Assembly: GCA_945897655.1 (NCBI GenBank)
Contig: CAMDHB010000072.1
Coordinates: 1 to 11,556 of the forward strand
Reading direction: 5' to 3'
DNA: 11,556 bases
Origin: Pseudorhodobacter antarcticus
GTDB taxonomy: Bacteria; Pseudomonadota; Alphaproteobacteria; Rhodobacterales; Rhodobacteraceae
Position 1 is the first letter of the stretch. Each line of letters opens with the position of its first letter. Below are positions 1 through 6,695 of the stretch, piece by piece. Both the position numbers and the translations under genes were made by a program. The notes beneath the pieces are model-generated. The model was not told the origin of the DNA. It ran no database searches and saw only the letters and a program-made list of their open reading frames with translations.

Positions 1-354
1 GGGCCCGGTGGGCAGAATGTGAACAAGGTATCCACCGCCGTCGAACTGCGGTTTGAGGCGGAACGTTCACCCCACTTGTCCCCGCAGGTCAAGGTGCGGC
101 TGAAAAAGCTGGCCGGGCGGCGCTGGACGAATGAGGGCGCGATTGTGATCCAGGCGGATGAAACCCGCAGCCAGGCCCGCAACCGCGAACTGGCCCGAGA
201 GCGTCTGGTCGAGATGATTGCAGCAGCGCTGGTGGTGCCCAAACGGCGGATTGCGACCAAGCCGACTTACGGATCGGTACAGCGCCGCGTTACCGCCAAG
301 GTTCAGCGAGGCGAGGTCAAGGCCCTTCGTGGCCGCCCCGAGGATGAGGATTAG
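1..354 (+). CDS. arfB: Peptidyl-tRNA hydrolase ArfB, 3' part (5' end outside window)
   Basis: Reading from base 1, the frame opens directly with GPGGQNVNKVSTAVELRF, the class I release-factor GGQ loop as found in ArfB/YaeJ/ICT1. The visible 117 residues carry the GGQ loop (residues 3-5 of the fragment), the VIVIQADETRSQARNRE segment and a basic C-terminal tail (RRVTAKVQRGEVKALRG) that ends in an acidic PEDED. In this family the tail enters the empty mRNA channel of a stalled ribosome and the GGQ glutamine supports hydrolysis of peptidyl-tRNA. The short tail and missing stop-codon-recognition domains favour ArfB over RF1/RF2. Roughly 20-25 N-terminal residues lie upstream of the window, judging from the usual family length of about 140. 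A GTG at 19 is an internal valine just after GGQ and not a credible start. The gene converges on pncB with only 14 bases between the two stop codons. Confidence 0.93.
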   Translation, partial: GPGGQNVNKVSTAVELRFEAERSPHLSPQVKVRLKKLAGRRWTNEGAIVIQADETRSQARNRELARERLVEMIAAALVVPKRRIATKPTYGSVQRRVTAKVQRGEVKALRGRPEDED

Positions 355-368
355 GCGGCAGACACGAC

Positions 369-1661
369 CTAAACCACCACCGCCTGCGCCTTTTGCGCCC
401 CCACGCCGAAGACCCGTTTGTAGCGTTCAATCTCGTCCTTGGGTCCCAGCGCCTTGTTGGGGTTGTCCGACAATTTGACCGTCGGGAACCCATCCGCTGA
501 CACCGCCTTGCACACGAGAGAAAACGGCGCCAGCGCATCTGCGGCGGCCAAACCGCGGAAATCATTGGTCAGCATCGTGCCCCAGCCAAAGCTGACCTTG
601 ACCCGGCCCAGAAATTGCCGGTGCAGCGCCTCGATCTGGTCCACGTCCAACCCGTCCGAGAAGATGACCAGCTTTTGCCTTGGGTCCTCGCCCCGGTCCT
701 GCCACCAGCGGATCGCGGTTTCGGCCCCCACCGCCGGATCGCCGCTGTCGATGCGCATGCCCGTCCAGGACGCCAGCCAGTCGGGCGCATTCCGCAAGAA
801 CCCTTCCGTGCCATAGGTGTCGGGCAGGATGATCCGCAGATTGCCTTCATGTTCTTCCTGCCAGTCGGCCAGCACCTGATAAGGCGTGCGGGCCAGTTCG
901 GCGTCGGTTTTGGCTAGGGCGGCATAGACCATCGGCAGTTCGTGGGCGTTCGTGCCAATCGCCTCAACCTCACGCCGCATGGCGATCAGGCAGTTGGATG
1001 TGCCGGTGAACTTGGCCCCCAAGCCCTCATTCAAGGCCTGAACCGACCAGTCCTGCCACAGGAACGAATGCCGCCGCCGCGTGCCGAAATCGGCGATGCG
1101 CAATCCGTCAATGTCGCGCAGGCGGGTGACCTTTTCCCACAGCTTGGTCATGGCGCGGGCGTACAGCACCTCAATCTCGAACCGGCCCAATTGTTCCAGC
1201 ACCTTGCGGCTGCGCAACTCCATCAGCACCGACAGGGCGGGAATTTCCCACAGCATCACCTCGGGCCATTTGCCCTCGAAGGTCAGTTCATACTGGCCTT
1301 CGTGCTTTTCGAGGGTGTAGGGCGGCAGGCGCAGGCCCTCAAACCACTCCATGAAATCGGGGCGGAACATCTGGCGTTTGCCATAGAATGTGTTGCCGCG
1401 CAGCCAGGTGCTTTCGCCCCGCGTCAAAGACAGGCTGCGGACATGGTCCAACTGTTCGCGCAATTCGCCCTCGTCGATCAGGTCGGCCAGGCGGATGCTG
1501 TGGCTGCGGTTGATCAGGCTGAACTGCACCACGGTGTCGGGCTTGTTGCGGAAAATCGACTGGCACATCAGAAGCTTATAGAAATCGGTGTCGATCAGCG
1601 ACCGCACGATCGGGTCGATCTTCCATTTGTGGTTCCAGACCCGTGTCGCGATATCAACCAT
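369..1661 (-). CDS. pncB: Nicotinate phosphoribosyltransferase
   Basis: The 430-residue product matches full-length bacterial NAPRTase (EC 6.3.4.21), which makes nicotinate mononucleotide from nicotinate and PRPP with ATP, a step of the Preiss-Handler NAD salvage pathway in the cytoplasm. Visible family motifs are SLIDTDFYKL (about 21-30), RIADFGTRRRHSF (188-200), GTSNCLIA (220-227), GTNAHE (236-241) and MRIDSGDP (302-309). His240 in GTNAHE corresponds to the histidine phosphorylated during ATP coupling in the enterobacterial enzyme. The ATG at 1661 is preceded by AGGGAG at 1674-1669 (minus strand), 7 bases from the start, which supports this start. The gene lies 46 bases downstream of the histidine kinase and is the last of the leftward pncA-kinase-pncB set. 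Its stop faces the arfB stop 14 bases away, with no convincing terminator hairpin between. Confidence 0.96.
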   Translation of the reverse strand: MVDIATRVWNHKWKIDPIVRSLIDTDFYKLLMCQSIFRNKPDTVVQFSLINRSHSIRLADLIDEGELREQLDHVRSLSLTRGESTWLRGNTFYGKRQMFRPDFMEWFEGLRLPPYTLEKHEGQYELTFEGKWPEVMLWEIPALSVLMELRSRKVLEQLGRFEIEVLYARAMTKLWEKVTRLRDIDGLRIADFGTRRRHSFLWQDWSVQALNEGLGAKFTGTSNCLIAMRREVEAIGTNAHELPMVYAALAKTDAELARTPYQVLADWQEEHEGNLRIILPDTYGTEGFLRNAPDWLASWTGMRIDSGDPAVGAETAIRWWQDRGEDPRQKLVIFSDGLDVDQIEALHRQFLGRVKVSFGWGTMLTNDFRGLAAADALAPFSLVCKAVSADGFPTVKLSDNPNKALGPKDEIERYKRVFGVGAQKAQAVVV

Positions 1662-1668
1662 CAGCCCA

Positions 1669-1674
1669 CTCCCT
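1669..1674 (-). promoter_or_regulatory. Ribosome binding site of pncB
   Basis: AGGGAG on the minus strand lies 7 bases upstream of the pncB ATG. It is the clearest Shine-Dalgarno site in the pncA-kinase-pncB set and lies within the 46-base gap after the kinase stop. It suggests that pncB is translated independently, not by coupling to the kinase gene. Confidence 0.75.
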
Positions 1675-1707
1675 TTGTCCCTGACTAGCGCAGGTTTGGC
1701 GGCAAGG

Positions 1708-3975
1708 TCAAAGCCCGATCACGCGCGGATGGTGCTGCCGTTCCGGGCAAAAGCTGCTGATGGCGGCAATCAGGTCGGCGCGTGACAGGGGTTTGACCAG
1801 GAAACCGTCAAGACCCGCCTCTTTGCAGGCTTCGCGGTCCTCATCAAAGGCGTTGGCGGTCAGGGCGACGATGGGGCAGCGTGGCAGGCCGTGTGCCACC
1901 TCGTACGCGCGGATGTCGCGGGTGGCCTGCAACCCGTCCTTGATGGGCATCGAGACATCCATCAGCACCAGATCGGGCGGGGCGGCCAGATACAGCGTCA
2001 CCGCCTCTTGCCCGTCCCGGGCCTCGGCCAGGGACAGGACGGCGTCTTGCAGCATCTTGCGCACGATCATCAGGTTGGTGCGGTTATCCTCGGCCACCAT
2101 CACGCGCAGGCCGGGGCGAAGCCGCGCGACGGTGCGGCGTTCCAGCGGTGGAGGCGGCGGGACAGCGGTCAGGGCAACCGGCAACCTTGCGCGCAGGGTA
2201 AAGACCGATCCCTTGCCCATCTGGGACCGCACGGTGATGTCGCCCCCCATTTGCCGGGCCAGCATCGAACAGATGGTCAGGCCCAGACCCGTGCCGCCAA
2301 ACTGCCGGCTGATGCCGTTGTCGGCCTGGCTGAAGCTGTCAAAGATCGCGTCGATCCGGTCAGGTGCAATCCCCATCCCGCTGTCGGCCACCTCAACCTC
2401 CAGAAACTCTGAATGCGCTGAGGGCACGCGCAGCGTGATCATCACCGCGCCCTTTTGGGTGAACTTGATCGCATTGCCGATCAGATTAAGCAAAATCTGC
2501 CGCAGCTTGCCCTCATCCCCGCTGACCAAGCCGTCCGGCGCGGGGTGCACGATGCGCAGGTCCAGCCCCTTTTTGTCCGCAGCGGGGCCCAGAATGCGCA
2601 GAGCGCTTTCAATGCACAGACGAGGCGAAAACGGAAGATCCTCCAGCGTGGCCTTGCCCGATTGCAATTTGGCAAGATCCAGGATGTCGTTGATGATGCC
2701 CAAGAGCGCCTTGCCCGATTCCAAAATGGTGTCGACATAGGTCGCTTGCGTCTTGGACAGCGCGGTTTCCGACAAGAGTTCCGCCACGCCGATCACACCG
2801 TTCATCGGCGTCCGGATCTCATGGCTCATATTGGCCAGGAATTGCGATTTGGACTGACCTGCCGCCTCGGCCGCCGCGCGGGCACGGGCTAGCTCAGCCT
2901 CACGCTCCTTCGCCACTGTGATTTCGCGTTCCACCGCGACCCACAACTGCAAACTGCCCCCCTCATCAAAGATGGGCAGGATCGAGGTTTCGACCCATAA
3001 CAACCGGCCAAACTTGTCCTGATTCAGAATTTCGGCCCGGACCGCCGTCTGGCTGTCGCGGGCATGTTCAAGCTTGGCCAGTGTCGCCGGATCGGTGCCG
3101 GGGGCATTGAAAATCTCGCTGGGCAATCGGCCCACCACCTCAGCAAAGCCGTATCCCATGATCCGCGAAAACGCGTCATTCACCCATTCGATCCGCCCGT
3201 CAGGACCGCTGATGATGATGCCGTCATTGGCATATTTCGCCACCAGCGCCAGTCGCTGGCTGTTGCGCGCACTGGCGGCCAGTTCGATCTGGGCCAGTTC
3301 CTGGGCGCGTTGGTGTCGCAGCAGGGCCGTTTCATGGCGTTGCCGGTGCAGGTGGTTGCGCTCTAGCAACCTTATGAACAGCAAAGAGATATAGACCAGC
3401 ATGGCAAAGGCGGCGGCAAAGTATTCATAGCCGTGCCCAGCGCCCAAAAGGTTCTGCCTCAGGTCCAGTGCCATCATCACAAAGGCGGTGACCACAAAGA
3501 TCGCAAGCCGGATATCGGCAGCCGGGCGGAAGTAGGGCCGGGCTAGCCCTGCGTTGATGGCCGCACTGATCAGAAAGGCGGCGGCGAAAAAACGCGCCTC
3601 GTTCAACGGGATAAATCGCCAGCACAGGGCCACGCATGCGGCAATGGTCAGCCCCTGAAACCCACCGCTGGCCACGGCAACGGCCCTGGTCCAAAAGCCG
3701 GTCTGGCCCGCCAGCAACCGGCGCATGACCCAGCGCAGGGCAAGGATATCAACCAGTTCGCCCGCCACCGCCAGCCCAGCCAGAAGCAGGCCAAACGGCA
3801 CCGATTCCAACATCAAGACGGTCATCGACCCGATAACGGTCAGCGTCTGCCGCAGCCAAAAGGCGCGGACGCGCCCCTTGGCATAATGCAATAACCTGCC
3901 GTCGCGGCTTGTCCTGGCCTCATAATGGGCCAGGTCCACCAGCGCATCCGAAGCAGTTGCTGTCGTCCCGGCCAT
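1708..3975 (-). CDS. Membrane-bound hybrid sensor histidine kinase (PAS, HisKA, HATPase, receiver)
   Basis: The 755-residue protein has, in order, an N-terminal membrane region with about six hydrophobic segments (roughly residues 44-80, 98-120, 128-146, 156-172 and 185-204, the first stretch long enough for two). A short helical linker with many charged residues follows (205-240), then a PAS domain (about 243-355, DGIIISGPDGRIEWVNDAFS). Next are HisKA with the phosphorylatable His385 in MSHEIRTPMNG, and HATPase_c with N box (NLIGNAIKF, 497-505), G1 (DSGMGI, 531-536), F box and G2 (GGTGLGL, 560-566). After a proline-rich linker (606-610) comes a receiver domain (about 623-740) with acidic pocket E629/D630, phospho-acceptor Asp673 (LMDVSMP), Thr706 and Lys728. 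All key residues are present, so it should be an active phosphorelay kinase. No HPt domain, separate response regulator or DNA-binding output is in the protein or the window. It lies between pncA and pncB in the same direction. The ligand is unknown; a cue tied to pyridine nucleotide supply is only an inference from position. The ATG at 3975 has just a weak TGGA Shine-Dalgarno-like match. Confidence 0.93.
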   Translation of the reverse strand: MAGTTATASDALVDLAHYEARTSRDGRLLHYAKGRVRAFWLRQTLTVIGSMTVLMLESVPFGLLLAGLAVAGELVDILALRWVMRRLLAGQTGFWTRAVAVASGGFQGLTIAACVALCWRFIPLNEARFFAAAFLISAAINAGLARPYFRPAADIRLAIFVVTAFVMMALDLRQNLLGAGHGYEYFAAAFAMLVYISLLFIRLLERNHLHRQRHETALLRHQRAQELAQIELAASARNSQRLALVAKYANDGIIISGPDGRIEWVNDAFSRIMGYGFAEVVGRLPSEIFNAPGTDPATLAKLEHARDSQTAVRAEILNQDKFGRLLWVETSILPIFDEGGSLQLWVAVEREITVAKEREAELARARAAAEAAGQSKSQFLANMSHEIRTPMNGVIGVAELLSETALSKTQATYVDTILESGKALLGIINDILDLAKLQSGKATLEDLPFSPRLCIESALRILGPAADKKGLDLRIVHPAPDGLVSGDEGKLRQILLNLIGNAIKFTQKGAVMITLRVPSAHSEFLEVEVADSGMGIAPDRIDAIFDSFSQADNGISRQFGGTGLGLTICSMLARQMGGDITVRSQMGKGSVFTLRARLPVALTAVPPPPPLERRTVARLRPGLRVMVAEDNRTNLMIVRKMLQDAVLSLAEARDGQEAVTLYLAAPPDLVLMDVSMPIKDGLQATRDIRAYEVAHGLPRCPIVALTANAFDEDREACKEAGLDGFLVKPLSRADLIAAISSFCPERQHHPRVIGL

Positions 3976-4005
3976 GTAACGTCCATTGCTGCCCGTGCGA
4001 ACAGC

Positions 4006-4035
4006 TTTAGAACGGTCAGGTTAACACCGTCTGAA
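4006..4035 (-). promoter_or_regulatory. Possible weak promoter for the histidine kinase and pncB
   Basis: On the minus strand TTCAGA (4035-4030) and TCTAAA (4011-4006) are separated by 18 bases. Each matches 4 of 6 positions of the sigma-70 consensus. The position, in the 65-base gap between the pncA stop and the kinase start, would allow separate expression of kinase and pncB. A match of this quality is easily found by chance. Confidence 0.2.
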
Positions 4036-4049
4036 TTGCCTCAAGGCAA
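4012..4049. repeat. Two short inverted repeats at the end of pncA and in the pncA-kinase gap
   Basis: ACGGT (4012-4016) and ACCGT (4026-4030) form a 5-base inverted repeat around a 9-base centre containing GTTAAC. Next to it TTGCC (4036-4040) and GGCAA (4045-4049) form a perfect 5-base stem with a 4-base loop that contains most of the pncA stop codon. The second is hairpin-like but has no T-run after it on either strand, so it is not a standard intrinsic terminator. The first could be a small operator or a chance palindrome. Confidence 0.3.
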
Positions 4050-4649
4050 AAGCTGAACGCCCGCAGCCCGCATCGCGCCAAGCTGGCTGGCCAGCGATCC
4101 GTTCAGGTCAATGGCACGGCAGGCCTCGGTCAGCACGGTCACGGCAAAGCCCAACCGGGCGGCGTCCAGCGCCGAATAGGCCACGCAATAATCGGTCGCC
4201 AGACCCACCATCACCAGCCGCCCGATGCCACGCGACCGAAGGTAGCCTTCCAACCCGGTGGGGGTGGCGCGGTCATTTTCGAACAGCGCTGAATAGCTGT
4301 CGATCCCGGCGCGAAACCCCTTGCGGATGATCAGGTGCGCCGGGTCCGTCCGCACGTCCGGGTGAAACGCCGCCCCCGTTGACCCCTGCACGCAGTGGCG
4401 CGGCCACAGGGTTTGCTTGCCATAGGGCATGTCGACCTGGCTGAACGCCGCCGCACCGGGATGGGTTTCGGCAAAGGAACTATGGTCCCCCGGGTGCCAA
4501 TCCTGCGTCAGGACCACGCAGGAAAACCCCTCCATTAGCGCATTGATCCGCGGCACAATCTCGTCCCCCCCGGCCACAGCCAAGGCTCCGCCGGGGCAAA
4601 AGTCGTTCTGCACGTCGATCACGATCAGGGCTTCATCCGGGGCGCGCAT
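4041..4649 (-). CDS. pncA: Nicotinamidase (nicotinamide deamidase)
   Basis: The 202-residue cysteine hydrolase of the isochorismatase-like fold hydrolyses nicotinamide to nicotinate and ammonia (EC 3.5.1.19), feeding PncB encoded two genes downstream. The catalytic triad is visible as Asp12 (VIDVQNDF), Lys110 (IIRKG) and Cys155 (ATDYCV). The metal-binding residues Asp50, His52 and His56 (DWHPGDH) and His85 (WPRHCVQG) are all in place. Length and the motif PGGALAV are typical of bacterial PncA; pyrazinamide hydrolysis is a known side activity of the family. The ATG at 4649 is preceded by AAAGGA at a 6-base distance. It is the first gene of the leftward set, with 65 bases to the kinase gene. 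It is divergent from the SDR gene across 67 bases. Confidence 0.96.
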   Translation of the reverse strand: MRAPDEALIVIDVQNDFCPGGALAVAGGDEIVPRINALMEGFSCVVLTQDWHPGDHSSFAETHPGAAAFSQVDMPYGKQTLWPRHCVQGSTGAAFHPDVRTDPAHLIIRKGFRAGIDSYSALFENDRATPTGLEGYLRSRGIGRLVMVGLATDYCVAYSALDAARLGFAVTVLTEACRAIDLNGSLASQLGAMRAAGVQLLP

Positions 4650-4655
4650 GGCAGG

Positions 4656-4661
4656 TCCTTT
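4656..4661 (-). promoter_or_regulatory. Ribosome binding site of pncA
   Basis: AAAGGA on the minus strand ends 6 bases before the pncA ATG, a normal Shine-Dalgarno spacing that supports the start at 4649. Confidence 0.7.
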
Positions 4662-4676
4662 CGCTGGGCTGCCTTA

Positions 4677-4705
4677 TGGGTAAGGATGGCGGCGGTTGCG
4701 GTCAA
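4677..4705 (-). promoter_or_regulatory. Candidate sigma-70 promoter of the pncA operon
   Basis: In the divergent gap, the minus strand has TTGACC (4705-4700, 5 of 6 to the -35 consensus), then exactly 17 bases, then TACCCA (4682-4677), a poor -10 with only the leading TA conserved. Position and -35 quality fit a promoter for pncA; the weak -10 would suggest low or activated expression. No NrtR- or NadQ-type operator could be recognised by eye. Confidence 0.3.
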
Positions 4706-4707
4706 GC

Positions 4708-4712
4708 GAGGG
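4708..4712 (+). promoter_or_regulatory. Ribosome binding site deciding the start of the SDR gene
   Basis: GAGGG lies 4 bases before the ATG at 4717. It is close but usable, and is the reason to prefer this ATG over the in-frame TTG at 4696, which would add seven residues ahead of the dinucleotide-binding motif. Confidence 0.55.
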
Positions 4713-4716
4713 TATC

Positions 4717-5661
4717 ATGCGGGCATTGATCTGGGGTGGCGGCGGGCAGATCGGGCGGGCCGCGGCGATGGATTTGGCGCGGGCGGGTTGGCAGGTGGAT
4801 GCTGTGACCCGCTCAAACCTGCCGACCGAGGTGCTGGCGTTGGGCGTCACGGCCTTGGCGCCTACCAGCACCCGTGCCGCCACCGTGGCCCGCGGGTATG
4901 ACGCCGTGATTGACACTTTGGCCTTCACCGCAGCCGATGCCGCCGACCTGATGGCCGAACCGGCGGGGCATGTCACGGTGATCTCAACCGCCTCAGTTTA
5001 TGCCGATGATCAGGGCAGGGGGTTTGAACAGGGCGATAGCTTCCCCCACTATCCCGACCCGATCCTTGAAACTCAGGCACTAGTCCCGCCGGGCCCCGGC
5101 TATTCCGCCGGCAAGGTGGCGATGGAGGCGGCCTTGGCCAGTCGCGCCGCCATTCTGCGGCCCGGCGCCATCCACGGCATCGGGGCCCGGCACCCGCGCG
5201 AATGGTGGTTTGTCAAACGCGCTCTGGACGGGCGTCGCAGGGTGCCCGTGGCCTTTGGCGGTCGGTCGGTGTTTCACACCTCCTCGACCACCGGAATTGC
5301 CAGCCTGACCCGCCATCTGGCCGAACGCCGCATCACCGGCACCTTCAACGCCGCCGATCCCGTCGCCCTGTCGGTTGCCGAAATCGCCGCCGCCATCGGA
5401 ACCGTGATGGGTCACCGCTTTGACCTGATCGACCATGACGTCGGCCACACCCCCTTTTCGGTGGAAAATCCCGTCCGCCTGTCCACCGCCCGGGCCCGGG
5501 CCACCGGCTGGGATGGCGGCCCCGACTATGCCGCCTGCCTGCCCGACTACATCGCCTGGCTGATCAGCAACGCGAACGATTGGCAAACCGCCTTTCCGGT
5601 GTTCCAGCGCTATGGCCAAGACCCCTTTGATTATAAGGCCGACGATGCGGCCCTTGCCTGA
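4717..5661 (+). CDS. NAD-dependent epimerase/dehydratase family (SDR) protein
   Basis: The 314-residue product starts with a Rossmann strand and glycine motif MRALIWGGGGQIG (glycines at 7-10 and 13). It has STASVYAD (90-97) and a catalytic-type YxxxK at Tyr129-Lys133 (YSAGK), followed by ILRPGAIHG (147-154). This order is that of extended or atypical SDRs such as sugar-nucleotide epimerases and related reductases. The substrate cannot be told; no neighbouring sugar-nucleotide gene identifies it. The start at ATG 4717 places the glycine motif at the very N terminus, as is usual; a TTG at 4696 is the alternative. It is divergent from pncA and lies 27 bases upstream of trhO, so the two rightward genes may be cotranscribed. 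The C-terminal quarter (about 280-314, rich in W, F, Y and D) has no motif I recognise. Confidence 0.82.
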   Translation: MRALIWGGGGQIGRAAAMDLARAGWQVDAVTRSNLPTEVLALGVTALAPTSTRAATVARGYDAVIDTLAFTAADAADLMAEPAGHVTVISTASVYADDQGRGFEQGDSFPHYPDPILETQALVPPGPGYSAGKVAMEAALASRAAILRPGAIHGIGARHPREWWFVKRALDGRRRVPVAFGGRSVFHTSSTTGIASLTRHLAERRITGTFNAADPVALSVAEIAAAIGTVMGHRFDLIDHDVGHTPFSVENPVRLSTARARATGWDGGPDYAACLPDYIAWLISNANDWQTAFPVFQRYGQDPFDYKADDAALA

Positions 5662-5688
5662 CCGCGCCAAAGGTTTTACCACGCGGCG

Positions 5689-6597
5689 ATGATCACCGTC
5701 GCCGCCCTGTACCACTTTACCAAGCTCCCTGACCCTGCCGCCTATCGTCAGGGCCTGCTCGACTTGTGCGCCGCTCAAGGGGTCAAAGGCTCGATCCTCC
5801 TGGCCCCCGAGGGGGTGAATGGCACCATCGCAGGCACCCGCCCCGGCATTGATGCCGTCCTCGCCCATCTGCGGACCCTGCCCGGATGCGCAGGGCTGGT
5901 GCACAAGGAAAGCCCCGCCGAAACCATGCCCTTTGGCCGGATGAAGGTGCGCCTGAAGCGTGAGATCGTCACGATGGGCCAACCCGATGTCGACCCATTG
6001 GCCGCCGTCGGCCACTACGTGACCCCGCAAGACTGGAACGCCCTGATTTCAGCGCCGGACGTCGCCGTGATCGACACAAGGAACGATTACGAGGTTCAGA
6101 TCGGCACCTTTGCCGGTTCGGTTGACCCGCAAACCCATTCCTTCCGCGAGTTTCCCGCCTGGTGGCAGGCCAACAAGGACCGCTTCCACAACAAACGGAT
6201 TGCCATGTTCTGCACCGGCGGCATCCGCTGTGAAAAATCAACGAATTACCTGCTTGGCCAAGGGGTTACCGACGTCTTCCACCTGCAAGGCGGCATCCTG
6301 AAATATCTGGAGGAGGTCCCGCAAGACCAATCCCTGTGGCAGGGCGAATGCTTTGTGTTTGACGAACGGGTATCCGTCGGCCACGGCCTCATCCCCGGCG
6401 ATTTCACCGCCTGCCGCGCCTGCCGCCGCCCCCTAAGCGACACTGACCGCGCCAGTCCCCGTTACGAACACGGCGTCCGCTGCCCGCATTGCGCGGATGA
6501 ATACACCGAAGCCGACCGCGCCCGGTTCCGCGAACGCCAGCACCAGATGGACCTTGCCGCCGCCCGTGGCCAGCGCCACTTGGGCGGCCCCGACTGA
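5689..6597 (+). CDS. trhO: Oxygen-dependent tRNA uridine(34) hydroxylase TrhO (YceA family)
   Basis: The 302-residue protein has the UPF0176/YceA layout: an N-terminal alpha/beta domain (about 1-95, with LLAPEGVNGTIAG at 38-50 and MKVRLKREIV at 85-94), then a rhodanese domain (about 120-215). The active-site loop is MFCTGGIRCEKS, with Cys175 as the equivalent of the essential cysteine of the E. coli enzyme and a second Cys181. TrhO uses O2 to form 5-hydroxyuridine at the wobble position 34 of some tRNAs, the first step toward 5-methoxy- or 5-carboxymethoxyuridine. The C-terminal part keeps two CxxC pairs (Cys242/245 and Cys265/268), which may bind a metal ion. Only an AAAGG 15 bases upstream of the ATG resembles a ribosome binding site, so the start is slightly uncertain. 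It follows the SDR gene after 27 bases and is probably in one transcript with it. Confidence 0.94.
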   Translation: MITVAALYHFTKLPDPAAYRQGLLDLCAAQGVKGSILLAPEGVNGTIAGTRPGIDAVLAHLRTLPGCAGLVHKESPAETMPFGRMKVRLKREIVTMGQPDVDPLAAVGHYVTPQDWNALISAPDVAVIDTRNDYEVQIGTFAGSVDPQTHSFREFPAWWQANKDRFHNKRIAMFCTGGIRCEKSTNYLLGQGVTDVFHLQGGILKYLEEVPQDQSLWQGECFVFDERVSVGHGLIPGDFTACRACRRPLSDTDRASPRYEHGVRCPHCADEYTEADRARFRERQHQMDLAAARGQRHLGGPD

Positions 6598-6618
6598 CTG
6601 CCGCCCGACTGACCGCCG
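6589..6618 (+). repeat. 15-base tandem duplication across the trhO stop
   Basis: CCCGACTGACTGCCG (6589-6603) is followed directly by CCCGACTGACCGCCG (6604-6618), one base different. The trhO stop codon TGA (6595-6597) sits inside the first copy, and the second copy repeats a stop in the same frame. A third partial echo (ATTGAT) follows. It looks like a small slippage duplication. Confidence 0.6.
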
Positions 6619-6637
6619 ATTGATACCGTCACAATAT
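6609..6637 (+). promoter_or_regulatory. Weak promoter-like match before the first MFS gene
   Basis: CTGACC (6609-6614) and CAATAT (6632-6637) are separated by 17 bases in the 98-base gap between trhO and the MFS gene. The -35 matches 4 and the -10 matches 3 of 6 consensus positions, so this is suggestive only. This AT-richer patch is the likeliest promoter region in the gap. Confidence 0.2.
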
Positions 6638-6684
6638 TCCGTTTGACCCCGCCTTGTGCCGGGTTCAGGTTCAGGGGCCTCAAC

Positions 6685-6689
6685 AGGTG
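6685..6689 (+). promoter_or_regulatory. Ribosome binding site deciding the start of the first MFS gene
   Basis: AGGTG lies 6 bases upstream of the ATG at 6696. It favours this ATG over the upstream in-frame TTG at 6654, which would add a 14-residue polar extension before the first membrane helix. Confidence 0.55.
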
Positions 6690-6695
6690 CGCGCC

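Noticed and set aside
355..368. Bidirectional terminator between arfB and pncB
   Set aside because: The 14-base gap has no convincing stem or T-run on either strand.
942..1688. Open frame of 248 codons on the plus strand inside pncB
   Set aside because: It is antisense to a clearly conserved pncB with all catalytic motifs; its product is a composition-driven shadow without recognisable domains.
5080..6030. Open frame of 316 codons on the minus strand across the SDR and trhO genes
   Set aside because: It overlaps the conserved parts of two recognisable genes in antisense, and the product is a low-complexity Gly/Ala/His-rich sequence.
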